Shown in pieces: positions 46,171-59,016 of a DNA stretch of 64,000 nt; positions within the stretch are counted from its first letter, which is position 1; each line of letters begins with the position of its first letter. Under the pieces are notes generated by a model that searched no databases, was not told where the DNA came from, and saw only the letters and a list, made by a program, of their open reading frames with translations. The stretch is from Diadema setosum (lineage: Eukaryota > Echinodermata > Echinoidea > Diadematoida > Diadematidae). The position numbers and the translations under genes were made by a program. Location: NCBI GenBank assembly GCA_033980235.1, contig CM067059.1, positions 17,680,100 through 17,744,099 of the forward strand, in the 5' to 3' direction.

Positions 46171-47003
46171 GAATAGGAAAATGATACTTGAAAGTGAACG
46201 TCCCAGTTAACCAAAAACGCAAGCTCATTTTACAGAGCTTGGAAAATTGTAAGCAATTGCTAGCAAGAACAAGCAAAAGATCTGTTTATTATATGTTTTT
46301 GTGCAAATACTTGATCTCTAAGCAATTGCTTGTGCTTGTGCTTGTGCTTGCTAGCAAAAGCTTTTGTTCGCAAGCAATTGCTTGTTTTTATGCATCCGGG
46401 CCAATCTGAAGATTGATTTTGAACTCTAACATTATGTTGGGTATATTTTGCCTCTTGATGCATTAAATGAAGTGTAAATCACAGCTGTATGTTGTGAAAG
46501 TGTTTGAAACTGTACCCTCCTGGAAAGTCGATTTTATCTCTTTTCCGCTAAATTCTGACAATTAAAACTGATATGGTATAATCTTCAAGAGTAGTTATTC
46601 ATGAATTGACATGTCAAATAAGTGCCCAGACATGCCCAGTCAAGTGATTTTGATATTATTTCATCAATCTTTGCACAGTTTCTAGTGGATCCCTGTCCAT
46701 GTCTTTACCATTATGCATAACTCATCTTTCATAAGTAGGGATGGCTATGGCAAAAAGTAATTACCATCATGAACACGTACAATATAATATGTATCTTTGA
46801 GAGCGGCTGGTCATCATGCAAGGAGACATGAATCACTTGTCTTCCTAACTATGAGGCAGATGAAGTTTGGCAATACTTCAACTGTTTTTGAGTGATGGTA
46901 TTAGACATGGGTTCCAAGGTAATAAGACTGTGTGACTCCATATCTCCAACCTCCTGTGTTATTCTTGCTGTAAGTTGAATGGAATGGATCTTTGTGTCAC
47001 CAG
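46171..47003. other. Intron 3, right end
   Basis: A cluster of AAGCAATTGCTT palindromes lies near 46251-46385 and is shared with 41695-41830. The remainder is AT-rich with no recognised feature up to the CACCAG acceptor. Confidence 0.45.
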
Positions 47004-47166
47004 GTGTATCGCCTGAATAAAGCCTCCGCTGAGCTTGCAAAGAGGGCAGCTGATGATGTGTTGGCTGAGACGGGGATCAAACGCTACGTGGCTGGAGCCA
47101 TTGGACCTACTAACAGGACTTTGTCCATTTCTCCTTCAGTGGAGAATCCTGCATACAGAAATATCA
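47004..47166 (+). CDS. MTR: Methionine synthase, exon 4
   Basis: This 163-base exon lies between CACCAG and GTAAGT, starting in phase 0 and ending in phase 1. It encodes [20 protein letters not shown], then [20 protein letters not shown] and [39 protein letters not shown] is nearly invariant in animal and bacterial MetH and forms another strand and helix of the homocysteine-binding barrel. The split Thr codon is completed by the next exon. Confidence 0.95.
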
Positions 47167-47387
47167 GTAAGTACTAGTGAAACCAGGTACCAGTGGCGAC
47201 ATTAGAAAAAAGCAGGCTCAGAGGGTATTGAGAGCCTTTTTCCCTGCCTCCCAGTAAAATTGCATAAGAAATTAAGAGGGTGGCAACCAAGATAAGTACC
47301 CATCTACATTTGTAATTATAAAACATCTACCAAAACCGTGTACATACATGTACCTACCAACTTTTTAAGGTCATATACAGCACATGG

Positions 47388-47650
47388 CATATCGTCGCTG
47401 GGGCGACAAGACCTCGTATCTACAAAATGTCAAATGTTCAGCAGAGCCAAAAAACATGGCGGCCAAAGCACTGTAGTGAATGGGATAGCCTTTCCTTTGA
47501 CATGCCATGGTGGCTTCATTTTTGGAGTAAGACAGTTGGGATTAGGCCAGGACATCACTTAACCCATTATTTGACCATTAATCAAAAAAAAAAAAAATCC
47601 TTTTCACCAAAATTTCAGATACAAGGTCTTGTCACCCCAGCGACGATATG
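47388..47650. mobile_element. MITE with CATATCGTCGCTGGGG ends
   Basis: The left arm CATATCGTCGCTGGGGCGAC... (47388-47423) and the right arm (47616-47650) are inverted repeats of about 34 bp with three mismatches. The spacer of about 190 bp is non-coding. No clear target duplication is visible. Confidence 0.75.
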
Positions 47651-50005
47651 GTACCATCTTACTGGACTATTGTACACTGTACATTCATAATGTGCTAATT
47701 ATCTCATTATGCGAATTATGATATTTACGACACTTTCATTGTTTGAAAGTACAAACCGGTATTATAAATTCCTGGTCATAGAAAACCTTTGGTAAGTCAT
47801 ATTATACTAGTCCTGTCTTTCATACTCTCTGCGATGAAATGAGCAACATATAACATATTGCACTAATTAGCTGAATATGCTAATGGGACTTCTAAAAGAT
47901 GATTGCTTAAGGTTGCCAAGGTACCGACCAAGCTCAGTTTTCTGCAATACTCCTCTAAAATATGAATCAATCACAACAACAACAAAACCTTGGGCCTAAC
48001 AACATTTTTAGGTCATAGTATATTACCATCTACTTTACTATTGTACATATGCAAATTAGCTAATTAGAGCAAAATGTGTACAGTATGTACACGTACATAC
48101 CATGAATTTACCAAAAAGAGAGCAATTTGGGTGCTGTTAGGGCCATTTGCAGAGCTGCCAACTCTCCTTTGATTCTGTGGGAGACTCCCAGAAAATATCT
48201 CCCAACATCCTGAGTCATAGTAAAACTCTCCCAGATTTTAATGTTTTAATGTGAATGTTGACAATTGTCCTTTCTGTTCATGTTTTAGTACAAAAGTAAC
48301 TGCTTTCCTTGGAACCCAAATTTGAAGGAAAAGAACACTTTTAAGATCAAAATGTGGTTAGAATGCACGATGAAGTGGCCCTCATGATGGCTTGTTCAGA
48401 ATAACCACGCTCGCATGGTGCGCATGAGATCTGGGAGAGCAAAATATGATAAATACAGACTACTGAACATTGCATCGCGGGCATGAGATTTGGGAGAGCA
48501 AAATACGGTACATGCTACGGAGCATCACCGCACTACATGTAACTCCTCGTTTATTCAGCGAGGTATTGTGTGTATACTGGAAGGGAATCCCGTTAGAGCA
48601 AGATCAGATACAATGAGAATCCGCTTTCAAGATAAATTGTCCAGTCCCAACTAGCTTTGGATCTTAACCTAAGGGAATTCAAAGTTTCTTTTATTGCGAG
48701 ATAATTTCTGGCCTAAAAAAGACAAAGAAAAACAAAGACTTGTGCAGCTATAATGACAATTTGTTTCTTTTTAACTGAACAAACAGTGAGCAAAATCACA
48801 CATTTCAAAACCAGAAACTACTGTTGAATATAAGGTCCATTCTCAGTGTGATTGATTATTTACCAAAAAGAGAGCAATATCATATGCAGGCAGTGCCAGC
48901 GCCAAACAGAATGCCATCAAGAACTTATCGCGGCAAGTTCATGAAGTCTCTTTCTGAGTCCCGCAATGGAACAGCATCGGAATAAATGAAAACAAGAGAT
49001 TATTAAGCAGAGGGGTGAAGATATGAGGTATGGGTATTTTTTTCAAATTTGTCTGCCCTCTGTACAAATGAAAAGATCGAAACTGCACAGTTGCGATCCT
49101 ACAAATTTTATTTGTACAGATGGCACTACAAATTAAAGAAAACTCATACCTCACAACATTGGAATAGCTAAAAGCTATAGCCTTCACTAAAGAATAGGCC
49201 TACATGTTGCCACAAATGCCCTAATTCAAATTAGTGTTCTTTTTGGATCAAACAAGAAAAAATACATAATTGCATTTATGTATTATCCGAAGTGTTAAGT
49301 TCACTTTTCAAAAGGTACGTAGACCCAAAAAGGGGGCATGTAACTGCATGTGAGTGGCTGATGTTTGCAAACATATCAAATTGTACAATGTATAAATGTA
49401 TCGAATTGTATAGGTTTCGTCTGAAATTTGGAACATGTAATTTTTTTTTTCAATATAAAAACTTTACAACACAGAAAAATTCTGTCGAGTTTGATTGTAA
49501 CTGTTCCTGAACCCTGACGAAACATATATTCGTTAAAATTCACTACGTTCACAAACATTAGCTACTAAGTTTTGTGTATATACCCTCTTTATGTATCTTT
49601 TCATTGTGAGAAAAATTGAATTACATGTCAAAATTAAATTACAATGAGATCATATGCTAAAATTTGAATGAACTCAACTGTATCATTTCTAAATACTATC
49701 TCAGCTGATTTTGCGATCAACAATTGATAATTTTTGTCGTCAATGACATCCATCAACCTCCTCGGATACAGATTCATGCATTCAGCATGATGCATCGCAA
49801 CAAGCTGGAAGCACATGGTACTGGCATTTAAAGCCAACTGGGTCTCAAGTGCATATTTTGCGCAAGTCAGAAGTACTGCATTAGTGAGAGAAAAACAGGA
49901 AGTTGGGCAGGGACATTTGACAACAATGGTCAAGAATATATCAAATTGTTATTATAATTATCGCGAGTATGCTCTAGCATGTTCCTGTTGCATTTCCTGC
50001 TTTTT
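47651..50005. other. Intron 4, left part, with one unexplained open frame
   Basis: This is AT-rich. Weakly repeated segments with 'ctaattagctgaatatgctaat' occur near 47690, 47868 and 48050. A minus-strand open frame of 99 codons (49634-49933; CFQLVAMHHAECMNLYPRRL and onward) has balanced composition but matches nothing I know. It may be an exon remnant or a transposon ORF piece. Otherwise I see nothing. Confidence 0.35.
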
Positions 50006-50305
50006 GTCGAGCCCACCAGAGATGCGGGGAGACTAACAGAGATGCGGGGAGACTAACAGAGATGCGGGGAGACTAACGGATCTCCTGCGGCGTCTGTTCG
50101 TCGTCCGTCCATCGTCCGTCCGTCATCCGTCCGTCTGTCCGTAACGCTACAAAAACTTGAATAACTCTCTACTGAGGACTTCAGTTTCAATAAAACTTGG
50201 AGGGAAGAGCGGTTATACAAAGTTACACATTTTACCAGACATGAAGGTTACTTCAAGGTCAAAGGTCACAGACAGGGGTCAATGAACTTTAGGGCCCAAT
50301 GTTAA

Positions 50306-52341
50306 AAGAAAACTGTACTGACATTTTCTAATTGTCTGATAATTCTAATCTACATTTTTTGATGCCTACAACTGGAAAGAGAGGATTCTAAAACCCAGGA
50401 TAAGCCTGTAATGATTTTTTGAAAAAAAAATGAAAACGAGCAATCCAAGGAACGATCCACACAATTTGGCATACGTCACAGGTGCCACCCTCCGACTTTA
50501 GCAAAACGAACTACACATGTCAATTTACTGATGAAATCTCACATGAAGTACTGCAAAAACTGTTATTTAATAAAATTGCATTATGGAGCTGAAATAAACA
50601 TGTTAAACAATATTAATTAATTTTTAAAAGGAATCTCTTCAAAAGATTTTTATTTAGATAAAATTTGTGGGGAATATTCCAGATATGCAAAATGAAATTG
50701 GCATCATTGTCCGAACGTGCTGCCCATAGAAAACTGTGTGTAAGTAACGTTGCACTAATACTCTGTATACTATGCATTGATGATGAGCGATAATGGTTCG
50801 ACAGTTCAAACTTATCTAACGAAGATGAGGACTGAGTGATAGTCAACGGCAATCACGGTTTAGATTCTAAGCCTAGTTAGAAGAAAACGGCACCCAGTAC
50901 ACATAGACTCTAGACTAGAACTAGGACTAGGACTAGTGAGCAGTCAAGGACCGAGTAGATTCTAACGTTATGTGGCAGTTCAAGTCTTGATGAGTAGGCC
51001 CCTACACTCACTCGCCGCCCCGTCGACAGCTGTACGTGCACAGCGTTAATAGGCACAGCGTAAACGTTATACTTATAGTATACATACCCCTGCTGCCAGA
51101 ACTTGGAAGAGAGTCCAGACGAAAGTCCAGACTCCAAGGTCTAGCGTTGCCGTTAGATCTAGGCCCTTGTGCTGCAGGCCCTGTTGTTTCTGTGCTGAAT
51201 TTTGCAGGTAAGGTATCTGCTTTATGGATTTTCAATGTTTTTGTAGTCGAGATAAATCTCATGGTGGTCGTATTAACACCAAGGACTAGATCTAGATCTA
51301 GTTTAGTTTTAGTAGGACCCATACCTCGGAAGAGTGGCCTGACCACGTAGATACTAACAGTGCCGCCGCTTCGCGATCCAAGCGCTGGTGTAGGTATAGT
51401 GCTAGCGTACTTCCATATCCATGTAGATATCTCAAAATTCACTTAACCAAATCGCACCAAAATCACAGGAAATACTCTATGACTCATGTCCACTTGCTCA
51501 CGCTAATTGGAACCAAATCGCAAGTCGGGAAGCGTAAGTGAAGTTGTCGACTTTCCTGTCGTCGCTAAAAATAATCTGCTCTGTACGACTAAACAAGAGT
51601 GATCGCGGCATAGGCCCTACCTGCCTGCGCACGCACAGATTGAAGTTAGCCATGTAATATGAGACAAATCTTTCAAGTAATCGGGAGCAAAAAATCAATT
51701 TATAAATTATTTGAGCTAAATCGAATGAAAAATATAGTTAGTAAATCACACAAATCGCCAAAATCATGACATTTTTTAGTTTAGTTCCCGCGTAAATTCC
51801 CCGTTCGCAAAGTACTAGTCGGCTAACTTCAGTTCTAGATTGTGCATGTCGCGTTTACCATGATCTCTCGCGAATAGTGAGTTTTTTTGAGTGACGACTT
51901 GAAAGTCGGCATCAATATTGATGCCGACTTTCTTGAATACCGATTTCGTTTAAATATAAGACAGTATTTTGAAATATGCTTAGAAGTATATCCTGTAATT
52001 TTGGTGGGATTTGGTTCAGCGAAATTTGAGACAGCTGCATGAATAGGACAGTACACAAGTGCCGCCTGCTAGCTAAATTGGGCCTAAGCGTCGTCTGCTA
52101 CTCGGTACGATTTAATGCACGCGTATGCGAGAGCTTGTAATCAGTGATATAGTTGGCACCTGTGACGTCAAGACATCCGGGCTCGTCAGCTCATTTGCAT
52201 AATTCTCACCCAGAAAGTTCAATTTTTAACATGAAATTACGGGCTAAATCGTTATGAAATTTTGATTCTGTTTGCACCGCTGGGTCTTTTAGAATTAAAA
52301 GAACAACATATAAAAAAATAAAAAACCGGTACAATGCCCTT
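50306..52341. mobile_element. 2.0-kb TTAA-flanked insertion in family 4 copy 2
   Basis: The family 4 phrase CCCAATGTTAAGTTTTTA, intact in copy 1 (near 37947-37965), is here split at TTAA (50302-50305 and 52342-52345). The insert starts AAGAAAACTGTACTGAC, and its right end has the complement AAGGGCATTGTACCGG, so the inverted repeats are imperfect and related to family A. The interior is AT-rich at its ends, with a GC-richer middle (50900-51350) carrying many CTAGATCTAG-like words, plus a perfect 32-bp palindrome at 51901-51932. No transposase is recognised. Confidence 0.85.
51901..51932. repeat. Perfect 32-bp palindrome
   Basis: GAAAGTCGGCATCAAT and its exact complement meet without a spacer at 51916/51917. 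It lies inside the TTAA insertion and may be part of a smaller nested inverted-repeat element. Confidence 0.85.
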
Positions 52342-52649
52342 TTAAGTTTTTAGGGCGCGTTTCCGATTATGGCTCATAGATGTAGATGTCTCTTTGGGAG
52401 TTAAAGGTCACCACAAGGTTAAAGGTCATAGGTGGTGTCAATGAACTTCCGGGAGTTAGAAAAGCATTAATTTCTTCTACGTAAATGGGCAAGACACATT
52501 TTGGCACTTGCCTTGACGGTGTAGATGAATGTACCATCATCATCTTATACAGTGCATGTAACCCAATTTTACCTCTGTGTTTATATACAGAGTACTTGAG
52601 TTTTCAGATACGAAAAAAATAACCTGGAACCGACGATCTTGTTAGAGTT

Positions 52650-55110
52650 ATACCCCCAACCACACATAGTGTGTAGGGGGGTATATAGGAATCACTCTGA
52701 GGTCGGGTGGCCATGGCAACGGCATATTTTCATAAAAACTTGTGGCTCGAACTACTCTTTCATTTTTTGAGCAATTAACCCCAAATTTAGCATGTGTGAC
52801 CGCTATCAAAGGAAAATGTGCAAGACACCATTTTCGTTAGTATTGCATAATGAGTTGCCATGGCAAAGGCAAATTTTTAAAAAATCTTACAAAATGTTGT
52901 GGATCGAACTCCTCTCCCATTTTTTGAGCAGTTGACCCCAAATTTGGCATGTGTGACCGCTATCAAAGGTAGATGTGCAAGACACCTTTTTCGTTAGTAT
53001 CGCATAATGCGTTGCCATGGCAACGGCATATTTTCATAAAATCTTGTGGATCGAACTACTTTCTCATTTTTTGAGCAATTAACTTCAAATTTGGCATGTG
53101 TGACTGTTATCACAGGCAGATGTGCAAGACACCTTTTTCATGAGTATTTCATAAGCATTGCCATGGCAAAGGCAGATTTTCATAAAATTCCTACAAAATG
53201 TGGATCAAACTACTCTCAGTTTTGTAGCAATTCAATTTGAATTTGGGATATGCAATCAATGTAATGCATAGTTTTGCAAAATACATTTTATGTGTGTGTG
53301 TGTGTTAATAGATCTGTTGCCATGGCAACAGCAGTTTTTTTTACCAATCATACAAAAATGTGTGGATTAACCTAACTCCTTTAGTTTTTAAGCAATTGGC
53401 ACATGTGACCACTATGATAAGTAGATGTACATACTTACTCTTTCATCATTGTTGATCAATGCGTTGCCATGGTAACAGCATAATTTGAATGAAAATCATA
53501 CGGAAATATTGCGGATTCAGTTAACTCCCTCAGTCTTAGAGCATTTGACTTGAAATTTGGGACACATGACCACTATAGTATATAGATATGCAAACTTAAT
53601 CTTTTGTCAGTGGTGAACAATGTGTTGCCATGGTAACAGCTTTTTTTACCAAAAAGCATACAAAAATATTGCGGATTCTACTAACTCCCCTAGTCTTTGA
53701 GCATTTAACTTGGCATACGTGACCACTATGGTATGTAGATGTGTAAACGTAATCTTTTGTCAGTGGTGATCAATGTGTTGCCATGGTAACGACATATTTT
53801 GAATGAAAATCATGCAAAAATATTGTGGATTCAGTTAACTCCCTCAGTCTTTAAGCATTTGGCATGAAATTTGGCACATGTGACCACTATAGCGTATAGA
53901 TGTGCAAACTTGATCTCTCGTCAGTGGTGAACAATGCATTGCCATGGTAACAGCATCTTTTCACTAAAATGCATACAAAAATATTGTGGATTCAGGTAAC
54001 TACCTCAGTCTTTGAGCATTTAGCTTGAAGTTTGGCACATGTGACCACTATAGTACAGAGATATGCAAACTTCATATTTCATCATTGTTGATCAATGTGT
54101 TGCCATGGTAACAGTTTGTGGATTCAGTTATCTCACTCAGTCTTTGAGCATTTGGCTTGAAATTTGGCACATGTGACCACTACAGCTTATAGATGTGCAA
54201 ACTTAATCTATCATTAGTGTTGAACAATGCGTTGCCATGGTAACAGCATTTTTTCACCATAAAGCATATGAAGATATTTTGGATTCAGCTAGCTCCCTCA
54301 GTCTTTGAGCAATTAGCTTGAAATTTGGCACACCAGACCACTATGGTACGCAGATGTGCAAACTTAACATGTTGTTTTTGTTGATCAATGCGTTTCCATG
54401 GTAACAGCATATTTTGAATGAAAATCATACACAAATATTGTGGATTCAAGTAACTCTCTCAGTCTTTGAGCATTTAGCCTGAAATTTGGCACATGCAACC
54501 ACTATAGTACAGAGATATGCAAACTTCATATTTCATCATTGTTGAACAATGTGTTGCCATGGTAACAGTGCATTTCAAATGAAAATCATACAAACATTTC
54601 TATTCTCCTACAATGTAACTCTCTCTGTTTTAGAACATTTTGGCTTCAAATTTGGCAGATGTTGCCTCTACATTACCTAGATGTGCGAAAAATCTTTGTC
54701 AGTGTTGAAAATAAGTTGCCATGGTAACAGTATATTTTGAATGAAAATGATGCCCTTATATTGTGAATTCAACTAAGCCCCTCAGCCTTTATGCATTTGG
54801 CTTGAAATTTGGCACATGTGACAGCTATGATATATATATATGGTGTGCAAACTTCATTTTTTCTTAATGTCCAATATTGTGTTGCCATGGTAACACAATT
54901 TTTACTGAAAGAAATTGTCAGTTTATTTACCTTGCTCACTCAGTTTTTGAGCACTTGACTTGGAATGTGGGACATTTGACTAACAGTGAGCAATACACTT
55001 ATTTACTGTTGAACAGTGCATTGCCATGGTAACATTTTTTTTCATTAAAGAGTAAAAAAAAATTAATCCTGGTTGAGCTAATTCCCTCAGTAGTGGGTGG
55101 GGGTATATTA
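52650..55110 (+). repeat. Hairpin-ended repeat family 5: RFX-motif tandem array
   Basis: The array starts TACCCCCAACCACACATAGT...GGGGGGTATA and ends GTGGGTGGGGGTATA. About sixteen tandem units of 130-165 bp lie between. Each has 'ttgagcatttggcttgaaatttggcacatgtgaccactat' wording and one copy of GTTGCCATGGYAAC or a one- or two-base variant. The copies are near 52707, 52853, 53012, 53157, 53320, 53463, 53623, 53778, 53939, 54100, 54232, 54391, 54553, 54715, 54884 and 55020. Ten match GTTGCCATGG(C/T)AAC exactly. This palindrome is the RFX-family X-box consensus. A short second copy lies at 59262. Confidence 0.85.
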
Positions 55111-56022
55111 ATCACAATGAGTGATGGTTCTAGTTGGATTTGTAACAAGATCACTGCGCAGTCAACAGCTTGCCAATCCTTGGGACAACTCTCAAGAAGC
55201 TACACAAGAATATGGCTTGCGTCAGGGATTGTGTACAGTGACAATGATCATAGCATCATATTTCAACTTCGCTTGTTCTACATATTGTGTTGCGGTACCG
55301 TAACGAACTTGGTGTACACCACTAGTATATAGACTCTTGAGCACAAGCAAAGTGGTGGAACAGTATTAGGGGCTTGTGCCGCAAACTGCACGCTTGGGGT
55401 TATTGCGTTGCTTGAGAGAACGTTGTCAGAATTACTTCCGATGAAAGTGGCAAACGATATTTTGTTGGAAATAAAGAAAATTAGAATGAAACTAAACTTT
55501 ATTACAATCACATTAACATTACAAAAATTGTAATCATCACTGGCCACTGGGCCATAAATTGTTGCAAAAAACAAAGTTAATGCTGTATTAATAATTGTTA
55601 TTCCAATGTACTTTCAATACAGTATATTTAGTTGACATAAAGAATGTGTGTTCAAGAAGCATGTGAACTTTATACTATGTGGTCTACAAGCAAGGGGGCT
55701 TTGCCCCTGGACCCCAACTGTTAAATTCAGGGGCCACGGAACGTACTCGGTGGGTGGGATTTTTTTTTTTTTTTTTTGGGAAGCCCTTGCAAAGCTACTG
55801 GATGACAAAATATTTATACGAAATGTTGGCAGTTCTGCATTTGGCACTGTAAGGGAAGTTTGAGTACCATGAAACTGCAATCCAGGCTATTGATGAATTT
55901 ATACCTTCTCTATCTCAACCAGCCAGAATCAAGCAAGGATTGGTAAAAATGTGGGGTATGATTAATGTGATTGTTATATACTTTTAGATGATGAATAAAA
56001 GTTATCAATATTATTTGCTTTT
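55111..56022. other. Intron 4, unassigned stretch
   Basis: A T-run lies near 55760-55778. Short open frames on both strands lack recognisable domains. A stretch near 55690-55730 ('gggggctttgcccctggacccc') is palindromic. No gene is seen. Confidence 0.4.
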
Positions 56023-56805
56023 TGTCCCCGCCGAACGAGTTTGAGCAGGGGACTATGAAACGGGCTCCGTCTGTGTGTGTGTCCGTCCGTCTGTCTGTCC
56101 GTCCGTCTTTGTGTGCGTCCGTGTGTGATCAAAATGTTCAATTTGCTACTTCTCTGTCATTTATGAGCCGATTTTGATTGTGTTTGCTTTATATGATAGC
56201 ACTACATGGGAGCTTTGAAACTTCTACTTAGAATTTCAGTTGTGACCTTTGACCTTGACCTTTGACCTATATTGTACATTTTGCTTCAAAATGCTACTCC
56301 TTCGCCATTTCTAACCCGATTTCGATTCCGTTTGCTTTATGTGATGGCATTAGGTGAGGGCTTTAAAACTTCTACACAGAATTTTGACCTTTGACCTTTG
56401 ACTTCTTTGACCTTTGACCTTGATTTTTGACCTGTATTGTACATTTTGCTACAAAATGCTACTCCTTCGCCATTTCTAACCCGATTTCGATTCCGTTTGC
56501 TTTATGTGATGGCATTAGGTGAGGGCTTTAAAACTTCTACACAGAATTTTGACCTTTGACCTTGATTTTTGACCTGTATTGTACATTTTGCTACAAAATG
56601 CTACTCCTTCGCCATTTCTAACCCGATTTCAATTCTGTTTGCTTTATGTGATGGCACTAGGTGAGGGCTTCAGAACTTCTACACAGAATTTTGACCTTTG
56701 ACTTCTTTGACTCTTGACCTTGATTTTTGACCTGTATTGTGCATTTGCTACAAAATGCTACTTCCGGCGGGGACATATATTACGCACAACGTAATTTCTA
56801 CTTTT
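56023..56805 (+). repeat. Hairpin-ended repeat family 3, copy 2
   Basis: It has the same start (GTCCCCGCCGAACGAGTTTG), microsatellite and end (CTTCCGGCGGGGAC...'acgcacaacgtaatttc') as 42063-43190, but fewer tandem units (starts near 56146, 56293, 56458 and 56600). The difference in unit number between the copies shows expansion or contraction of the core. It contains several perfect TGACCTTTGACCT motifs. Confidence 0.85.
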
Positions 56806-57057
56806 CCTTGTTTAGTCAGGGAATCATATTTGTAATTGTATTGAAAATTTGACATAGCATTTCAATGGCAATCAGTTTTCCACTCTTCAAAATGAAGGCA
56901 TCTTAAAATCCCACACAACCGTCACATGGCGATATGTATAGTGTGGTAATGTGACATTTCTATTAATACTTGGGAGAGAAATGCCATCAGAACAAACAGT
57001 TCTATTCAGTACGGAATTCAGGTATCGTAACCAAGGAATAACTTCCTGGGGTTTTTT

Positions 57058-58490
57058 ATGCCTCTACCAAGAAGTGTCGCTGGAGGCATTATGTTTTCGG
57101 GTTGTCCGTCCTTTTGTCCATCTGTCCGTTCATTTGTCCTTCTGTCCATCCTTCCGTCTGTCCGTAATCAATTTTGTGAACAGCATAACTAAAAACCGTT
57201 TGAGGTATCCTAATGAAACTTGGCATGCATATGTTTGGGTGAAGTTGTGCCTATCAACATTTGGGTGCAGATGCTCAAGGTCAAAGTTCAAGGTCAAAAT
57301 AAATGCTTAAAATTTCACTATTTCCCCCATGTCTCTGCAATGCCTGAAGGTACTGTAAAATGAGCAATATGTTCGCGTGCATTTTAAATTCGTGAATTTT
57401 GCGAGCGCCAAGATTTGCAAAATTAAAATGCACACAAAAGTTCTTGTCTACACTATATGCATTGAATGCCAGTGGCAATTCAAGAAAATTTCATGCCGCA
57501 AAAAAAGCATGAAAAAAAAAAATGGTTCAAGGTATCTTCATGGAACTTAGTACATATGCATGTATCGATTGGCAGTGATTATCTAGGGAATTTTGGTGTC
57601 ATGTGGTCAAAGGTAAGGGTCAAAGGTCAAGATTAACTCCTCAAAATTTCACTCTTTCCATCAAGTTTTTGTAATGCCTGCAAAGATATTTCTTGAATTT
57701 TGGTGTATACATGTATTACCCAATAGAGATTCGCTGGGAAGTTTTTTGCCAAAAAGGTCAAAAGGTCAAGTGAAAGTGCTAAATTTCACCTCTTCCTTCA
57801 TATCTCTGAAGTGGCTCAAGGTATCATGATGAAACTTGGTACATATTTATGCATCCTCTGCCTGACAGTGATTCTCTTGGGAATTTAGTGTCATAAGGTC
57901 AAAGGTCAAGGGTCGGAGGCCAGGATAAAATGCTAACAATTTACTATTGAATATTGAAATTACTCTTTTTCTCCATACTTTGAAATTTGCTCAATGCATA
58001 AACTTATAAAATAATCAAACGTCAAGTAAACATCCTTAAATCCCCAAATACATGCTCTCTTAGAAAATATAGTCATTCATCCAATTAAACCTAGTTCAAG
58101 GCAAATGAACATTCAACACATTTGTGACACACATGTCATTTTGATATTTTGCCAATTATGTGAAATGGTGATCACATATTGTCAAGACGTACTATAAAGC
58201 TACTGTATACGCCATATATTTCGCGAGTCTAAATCTTCGCGAATCGGACACTCCTGACGATTTCGCGAGTTGTTAAATTCGCGATCTTGTAGTCCTGTAC
58301 TGAACTGACAAATATACATGCGTACGTCACATTCACATCGGGATCAGAGTTAATATTTTCGCGTGTCTTTAATTTCGTGAATAGCACCTGACTCGCGAAA
58401 TTCGCGAAAATAAAAACCTCGCGAAATATTCGGCGTATACAGTATTAGGAGAATCATGCATTATGGTGGAGGTATACCAGTCACCATAGC
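57058..58490 (+). repeat. Hairpin-ended repeat family 1, copy 4
   Basis: It begins ATGCCTCTACCAAGAAGTG...GGAGGCATTATG with a TGTCCGTCC microsatellite and the family 1 core. The 3' part is split by MITE C (58203-58442) and then continues 'ggagaatcatgcattatggtggagg' before breaking off near 58490. A further small insertion with 'ttcgcgtgcattttaaattcg' words lies at about 57354-57510. Confidence 0.75.
58203..58442. mobile_element. MITE C, copy 2
   Basis: CTGTATACGCCATATATTTC at the left and GAAATATTCGGCGTATACAG at the right are flanked by TA (58201-58202 and 58443-58444). It is similar throughout to 9767-10007 and interrupts family 1 copy 4. Confidence 0.9.
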
Positions 58491-58849
58491 ATATGTACTA
58501 CTTGCTTCGGTGTAACGGTTTTAAATTGGGCATTAAAAAGCCTCTATGTGAATCTTGTGAAAAATTATCAGGAGAGCTTGACAAGTACTTTTCGTATTCC
58601 TGTACAGTGTACAGTATTTTGGACCCATGTCCATCTGCAAACCTCTACTTGTATTACACCAGCTTTTATACCTTAAAAAGATGTGAACACCATTGTTGAG
58701 GATTCATAAACTCCTTTTAGCCCAACCAAACTTACCCAGCTTTGTGTGACATTTTTTACTTGTTTATTACCTTATTTTTGAGATTGAAGTTGAACAAGCC
58801 AGCTAAACTCATCACCTCATACACATGAGTTTTTGCTTCATTTCTCCAG

Positions 58850-59016
58850 CCTTTGAGGAGATGGTGGCTGCATATGAGGAACAGGCCAGGGGGCTGCTAG
58901 ATGGAGGAGCAGATGTGCTCTTGGTTGAGACAATATTTGACACTCTCAATGCCAAGGCTGCACTTTATGCCATCCAGAACCTGTTTGAGAAAGACTACCA
59001 AGCTGTACCAGTTTTT
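58850..59016 (+). CDS. MTR: Methionine synthase, exon 5
   Basis: This 167-base exon lies between TTTCTCCAG and GTAAGT. Two bases complete a Thr codon, then it reads [40 protein letters not shown] and [15 protein letters not shown], ending in phase 0. GLLDGG-D-LL-ETIFDT-NAKAAL is a core strand and helix of the homocysteine-binding barrel. It follows the 11.7-kb intron 4 that contains the RFX-motif array. Confidence 0.95.

Larger units (their letters stand above)
50006..52515 (+). repeat. Hairpin-ended repeat family 4, copy 2
   Basis: It starts GTCGAGCCCACCAGAGATGC with a 20-bp unit (GATGCGGGGAGACTAACAGA) repeated three times, followed by a GTCCGTCC microsatellite and the family 4 core. It ends 'cattttggcacttgccttg'. 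Most of the coordinates (50306-52341) belong to a later TTAA insertion. Confidence 0.8.

Noticed and set aside
49634..49933. 99-codon minus-strand frame as a host gene
   Set aside because: It has no recognisable domain, no ATG at its start and no clear splice sites; it is kept only as an unexplained frame.
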